Part shown: one piece after another, positions 61,452 to 64,000 of the stretch
Position numbering within the stretch: position 1 is the first letter of the stretch
Layout: every line of letters starts with the position of its first letter
Assembly (NCBI GenBank): GCA_016715465.1
Contig: JADKAA010000029.1
Coordinates: 1,798,001-1,862,000 of the forward strand
Length of the DNA stretch: 64,000 nucleotides
From: Saprospiraceae bacterium
Lineage (GTDB): Bacteria > Bacteroidota > Bacteroidia > Chitinophagales > Saprospiraceae
Reading direction: 5' to 3'
Program-made: the position numbers and the translations under genes
Notes under the pieces: generated by a model
Databases searched by the model: none
Told to the model about the DNA's origin: nothing
Seen by the model: only the letters and a program-made list of their open reading frames with translations

Positions 61452-62150
61452 TTGACTTTATACGCTTCCAAATATGACATCTACGACAATTCGGAAAGAA
61501 AGATGCCTCACCCGTTGACTTCCGATATGCATGGGTTTTTGTGCAATGCACCCATGGACGATTTGGAAACCTTGCTCATGGGCTATCGCTTTGGCATTTT
61601 CCCCTGGGACAACGTGGCGGAAATAGGCGTATTTTTTTATCCAAAAAGCCGTTACGTCATTGAACCTGCAAACATCAGGATACCTAAAAGTATGAGGCCC
61701 TATTTTTCCCAGCCAAGATTCACGGCGACGATCGATAAGGATTTTGCCCGCGTGATCAGGTCATGCCGGACAATCCGTCGCAAGGGACAGCATTCTACCT
61801 GGATTTCCGACCAGTTTGAAAAAATGTACAATGAATTGCACGAGGCTGGCTTCGCCCATAGCGTGGAAGTATGGCATGGAGATCGTTTGGTGGGTGGTTT
61901 GTATGGCATTGCCATTGGCAAGGTATTCACCGGTGAATCCATGTTTAGTCAGGAATCCAATGCCGCCAGGTATGCCATGATTTTCCTGGCCCAAAAACTG
62001 GCTGCCATGCATTTCGAGTATATCGACTGTCAGGTTTACAACCCTTATCTGGAAAGTTTTGGCGGGAGTGAAATTTCAGGTAAGGACTTTTTTGACATCA
62101 TGCACATGAACTTATTTAACGAAGATTGCCCGAAAAAATGGGCAACCTAA
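61452..62150 (+). CDS. aat: Leucyl/phenylalanyl-tRNA-protein transferase
   Basis: It adds Leu or Phe to proteins with N-terminal Arg or Lys, making the signal that ClpS reads. Conserved features: a degenerate MPHPLTSDMHGFL start block, YRFGIFPW, FYPKSRYVIEP, STWISDQFEKMY, AGFAHSVEVW, LVGGLYGIAIGKVFTGESMFS and FEYIDCQVYNPYLESFGG. It is 232 aa from TTG 61452 or 215 from ATG 61503; homologues usually have several residues before the FPxP-like block, so the upstream start is kept with low certainty. With clpS it forms the complete bacterial N-end rule route. Confidence 0.92.
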   Translation: MTLYASKYDIYDNSERKMPHPLTSDMHGFLCNAPMDDLETLLMGYRFGIFPWDNVAEIGVFFYPKSRYVIEPANIRIPKSMRPYFSQPRFTATIDKDFARVIRSCRTIRRKGQHSTWISDQFEKMYNELHEAGFAHSVEVWHGDRLVGGLYGIAIGKVFTGESMFSQESNAARYAMIFLAQKLAAMHFEYIDCQVYNPYLESFGGSEISGKDFFDIMHMNLFNEDCPKKWAT

Positions 62151-62335
62151 GCCTAAAAACCAACGGGTAAAAAAACGTCTCTTCTGTTTTCCTTAATTAT
62201 TTTGTAACATTTCCTTAACCACCGCCGTTGTTGAAATGTGATTGCGCAATGTGCACCTCTGCACAATCCGGGAGTCCCACACCGATTAGACTTTGTTATA
62301 TTTTATTACCAAAAAAACAATTAAAACAACTACAT

Positions 62336-63085
62336 ATGAAAGCTTTTTATTTTATCGCCTGCCTGCTGTCTGCCAATTTACTTTTATCCCAAACCTTCAT
62401 TGAAGAAAACTACAGTCACTTCCTTGACAGGGACGACCTCACGAGGGTGCAGGTAGGAGAGCGCATGTTCAACATAGCTTCAGTACTTACCCAGGATGCT
62501 GCATCGAAAGAAGCCCATGAACTGGTATCAAAAATCAAAGCCTTTGACCTCATCAGGGTGCCGGGCCTTCAGGATCCTCAAAAAGAATTCAAGACCGGGC
62601 TGTCCAGACTCAGCGGCTTTGAAGAACTGGTAAGAATAAAAGACAAAGATACCCATGTGGCAATCCTGGTGGATGAAAGCAACGGCGTCGTTCACGAATT
62701 GGTAGGCATCATTGCCGCAGACAGTGAATTTGTCGTTTTCAACCTCATAGGGGAAATCGACCTCAATGAGATAAGTAAACTCACCAGCAAACTGCAGCAA
62801 GAGCAGTTGAATAAGATCAGTGGGCTGCAGGATCTCAAGATTGATGAAATCAAAATTTATCCCAACCCATCCCGAAAAGGCAACGACATAAAGGTTGAAG
62901 TCCCCGAAAATATGGTGGGTGGTAAGGTTTATGTAAGGGACATCAATAGCCGCACAGTACAAACCCTGGAATTGAAAGGACAAAGCCTGGAAATAAGTGG
63001 TTCCGGGTTGACATCGAGCAACTACTTTCTGGAATTTGAAAATGCCGGGCTTTCTGTGAAGAAAAAACTCATTGTCATAGAATAA
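62336..63085 (+). CDS. DUF4252-like secreted protein with a T9SS-like C-terminal domain
   Basis: Starting at MKAFYFIAC gives 249 aa with a signal peptide ending LLLSQ; the longer frame from 62228 begins in an unlikely Cys-rich stretch and is rejected. The middle reads as DUF4252 (FIEENYSHFLDRDDLTRVQVGERMF, FEELVRIKDKDTHVAILVDES, VNEL-like HELVGIIA, FVVFNLIGEIDL). The C-terminal 80 residues (IKIYPNPSRKGNDIKVEVP, GKVYVRDIN, SNYFLEFENAG, KKKLIVIE) resemble a T9SS type A domain, a combination I have not seen as standard for DUF4252. A terminator follows 40 bp later. Confidence 0.78.
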   Translation: MKAFYFIACLLSANLLLSQTFIEENYSHFLDRDDLTRVQVGERMFNIASVLTQDAASKEAHELVSKIKAFDLIRVPGLQDPQKEFKTGLSRLSGFEELVRIKDKDTHVAILVDESNGVVHELVGIIAADSEFVVFNLIGEIDLNEISKLTSKLQQEQLNKISGLQDLKIDEIKIYPNPSRKGNDIKVEVPENMVGGKVYVRDINSRTVQTLELKGQSLEISGSGLTSSNYFLEFENAGLSVKKKLIVIE

Positions 63086-63126
63086 TTGCAGGCAACAAAA
63101 GAGAACATTTTTACTTAAGTTTTTTC

Positions 63127-63163
63127 AACTCCACCGGAATACAGATTTCTGTGGAGTTTTTTT
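63127..63163 (+). terminator. Intrinsic terminator after the DUF4252 gene
   Basis: AACTCCAC (63127-63134) pairs with GTGGAGTT (63151-63158), with an inner CAGA/TCTG pair, followed directly by a T-run to 63163. Confidence 0.75.
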
Positions 63164-63224
63164 ATTATGTACAAAATCACATCATTATGTAGGTTAAAGG
63201 CCATCAGTTTAACCAAAAATAAAA

Positions 63225-63232
63225 TAGTTTTG
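63225..63232 (+). promoter_or_regulatory. Putative -7 box of the response regulator gene
   Basis: TAGTTTTG matches TAnnTTTG and ends 17 bp before the ATG; the -33 element is weak. Confidence 0.4.
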
Positions 63233-63249
63233 TAAACACAAAGCAGCAG

Positions 63250-63882
63250 ATGATCAAAGTGGCCATATATGAAGACAATGATGGGCTCAGGGAGGCACTG
63301 GGCACAGCCATTGAAGCAGCAAAGGACATTTCCCTGGTCGGTTCCTATGGTCATTGCGTTACCGTGCTGGACAATACTCAAAAAGACAAGCCGGATGTGG
63401 TCATCATGGATATCGATATGCCTGGTAAATCCGGCATTGAAGGCGTCCGGGATCTGAAAAAGCATTTTCCGGCTACTGAAATTATCATGAATACCGTTTT
63501 TGATGACGATGACCGCATTTACCAGGCCATCACCGCAGGGGCAACGGGCTATATGCTTAAAAGAAATGGACTGCAGGAACTCATAGCCGGCATCCACGAG
63601 GTGATGAAAGGAGGAGCCCCAATGAGCCCCACCATAGCAAGGAAGGTAATGAAAGCAGCCGCAAACGGAGATAAGGGCACATCACAAAATCTGGGGCTTT
63701 CACCCAGGGAACTTGAAATTATCCAGTTACTCGCTAAAGGGAATAGTTATAAAATGGTGGCACAGGATTTAAATCTGAGCATTGACACCATCAGGAGTCA
63801 CATCAAAAAAACCTATGAAAAACTCCATGTTCATTCTGTAACCGAAGCCATACACAAGGTTTTGATCGAAAAGAGACATTGA
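63250..63882 (+). CDS. NarL/LuxR-family response regulator
   Basis: The 210-aa product has an N-terminal receiver (about 1-120) with acidic pair E8-D9 (IYEDND), the phosphorylated Asp in VVIMDIDMPG, Thr in IIMNTVFDDDD and Lys in GYMLKRN. A LuxR-type helix-turn-helix follows (about 148-206: LSPRELEIIQLLAKGNSYKMVAQDLNLSIDTIRSHIKKTYEKL). All signalling residues are in place. No kinase gene is adjacent in the window; one could follow after 64000. It begins after the terminator, so it is transcribed on its own. Confidence 0.92.
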   Translation: MIKVAIYEDNDGLREALGTAIEAAKDISLVGSYGHCVTVLDNTQKDKPDVVIMDIDMPGKSGIEGVRDLKKHFPATEIIMNTVFDDDDRIYQAITAGATGYMLKRNGLQELIAGIHEVMKGGAPMSPTIARKVMKAAANGDKGTSQNLGLSPRELEIIQLLAKGNSYKMVAQDLNLSIDTIRSHIKKTYEKLHVHSVTEAIHKVLIEKRH

Positions 63883-64000
63883 CAGCACAGACATATTAAT
63901 GAACACATCATTGGGTGAAATGCCCGCATTCGCTTAACTTTGAGTTTGTCTGGTTCTGTTTCTTATGCGCTTTGTCATGGATGTGCCAAATAAAATTTTT

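Noticed and set aside
1..64000. tRNA, rRNA and riboswitch genes
   Set aside because: No cloverleaf-like or ribosomal sequence, and no known riboswitch core, was recognised by eye in the gene-free intervals; a tRNAscan/Infernal run would settle it.

Overview
The window looks like chromosome of a Bacteroidota bacterium, probably a Saprospiria-like lineage (inferred). Three secreted proteins end in type IX secretion (T9SS) sorting domains. There is a hybrid two-component system with a propeller sensor, a giant SdrD-like repeat protein, Bacteroidota-type promoters (TTTG, about 21 nt, TAnnTTTG), System II cytochrome c maturation (fused CcsBA), and a clpS-aat pair.

Layout. 1-4.4 kb: an M43 metalloprotease (5' end outside the window) and a secreted repeat protein. 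4.5-10 kb: a defence-like block with a DUF4160 protein, a fused type IIG restriction-modification enzyme, and a PIN nuclease overlapping an unrecognised 259-aa partner. 10.9-18.9 kb: surface and lipoproteins and a hybrid two-component regulator split by a one-base frameshift. 19.2-22.9 kb: a 106-bp palindromic repeat array interrupted by an IS110-family element that itself carries an IS4-family element. 23-27.4 kb: outer-membrane barrels, a GH16 glycosidase and lipoproteins. 28.3-33 kb: HAD phosphatase, MBL hydrolase, TIM-barrel isomerase, RmlA and a methyltransferase. 33.2-36.3 kb: CcsBA. 36.8-49.7 kb: a large one-direction cluster for multiheme electron transfer. 50-64 kb: carbonic anhydrase, TPR proteins, a 2240-aa SdrD-like T9SS protein, peroxiredoxin, ClpS, Aat, a DUF4252 protein and a LuxR-type response regulator.

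Two things stand out. First, genes from 49.2 down to 36.8 kb form a tightly packed, partly overlapping run: bis-heme membrane cytochrome b, membrane-anchored FeS/FAD oxidoreductase, 23-heme cytochrome, a cytochrome with 80 CXXCH motifs once a small frameshift is repaired, an outer-membrane barrel and an OB-fold lipoprotein. I read this as an inner-membrane-to-cell-surface electron conduit without recognisable Mtr/Omc homologues. CcsBA, which would attach the hemes, is the next gene, convergently transcribed.

Second, the IS110 element has a 291-nt 5' non-coding end that folds like a bridge RNA. Its predicted target-binding loop carries guides for GGTGCCTTC and CGCTAAAT, which are the sequences flanking the insertion and are present intact in seven other repeat copies here. 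Its donor loop carries ATAGAAAA, which matches the element's right end. Guide, target and product can therefore be read from one locus.

The intergenic DNA is rich in three repeat families: the 106-bp triple-hairpin unit, a dispersed 27-bp hairpin, and 14-bp CCGGTGTG-type tandem repeats. No tRNA, rRNA or CRISPR array was recognised. Two apparent frameshifts both remove bases from G runs, so consensus error must be considered.
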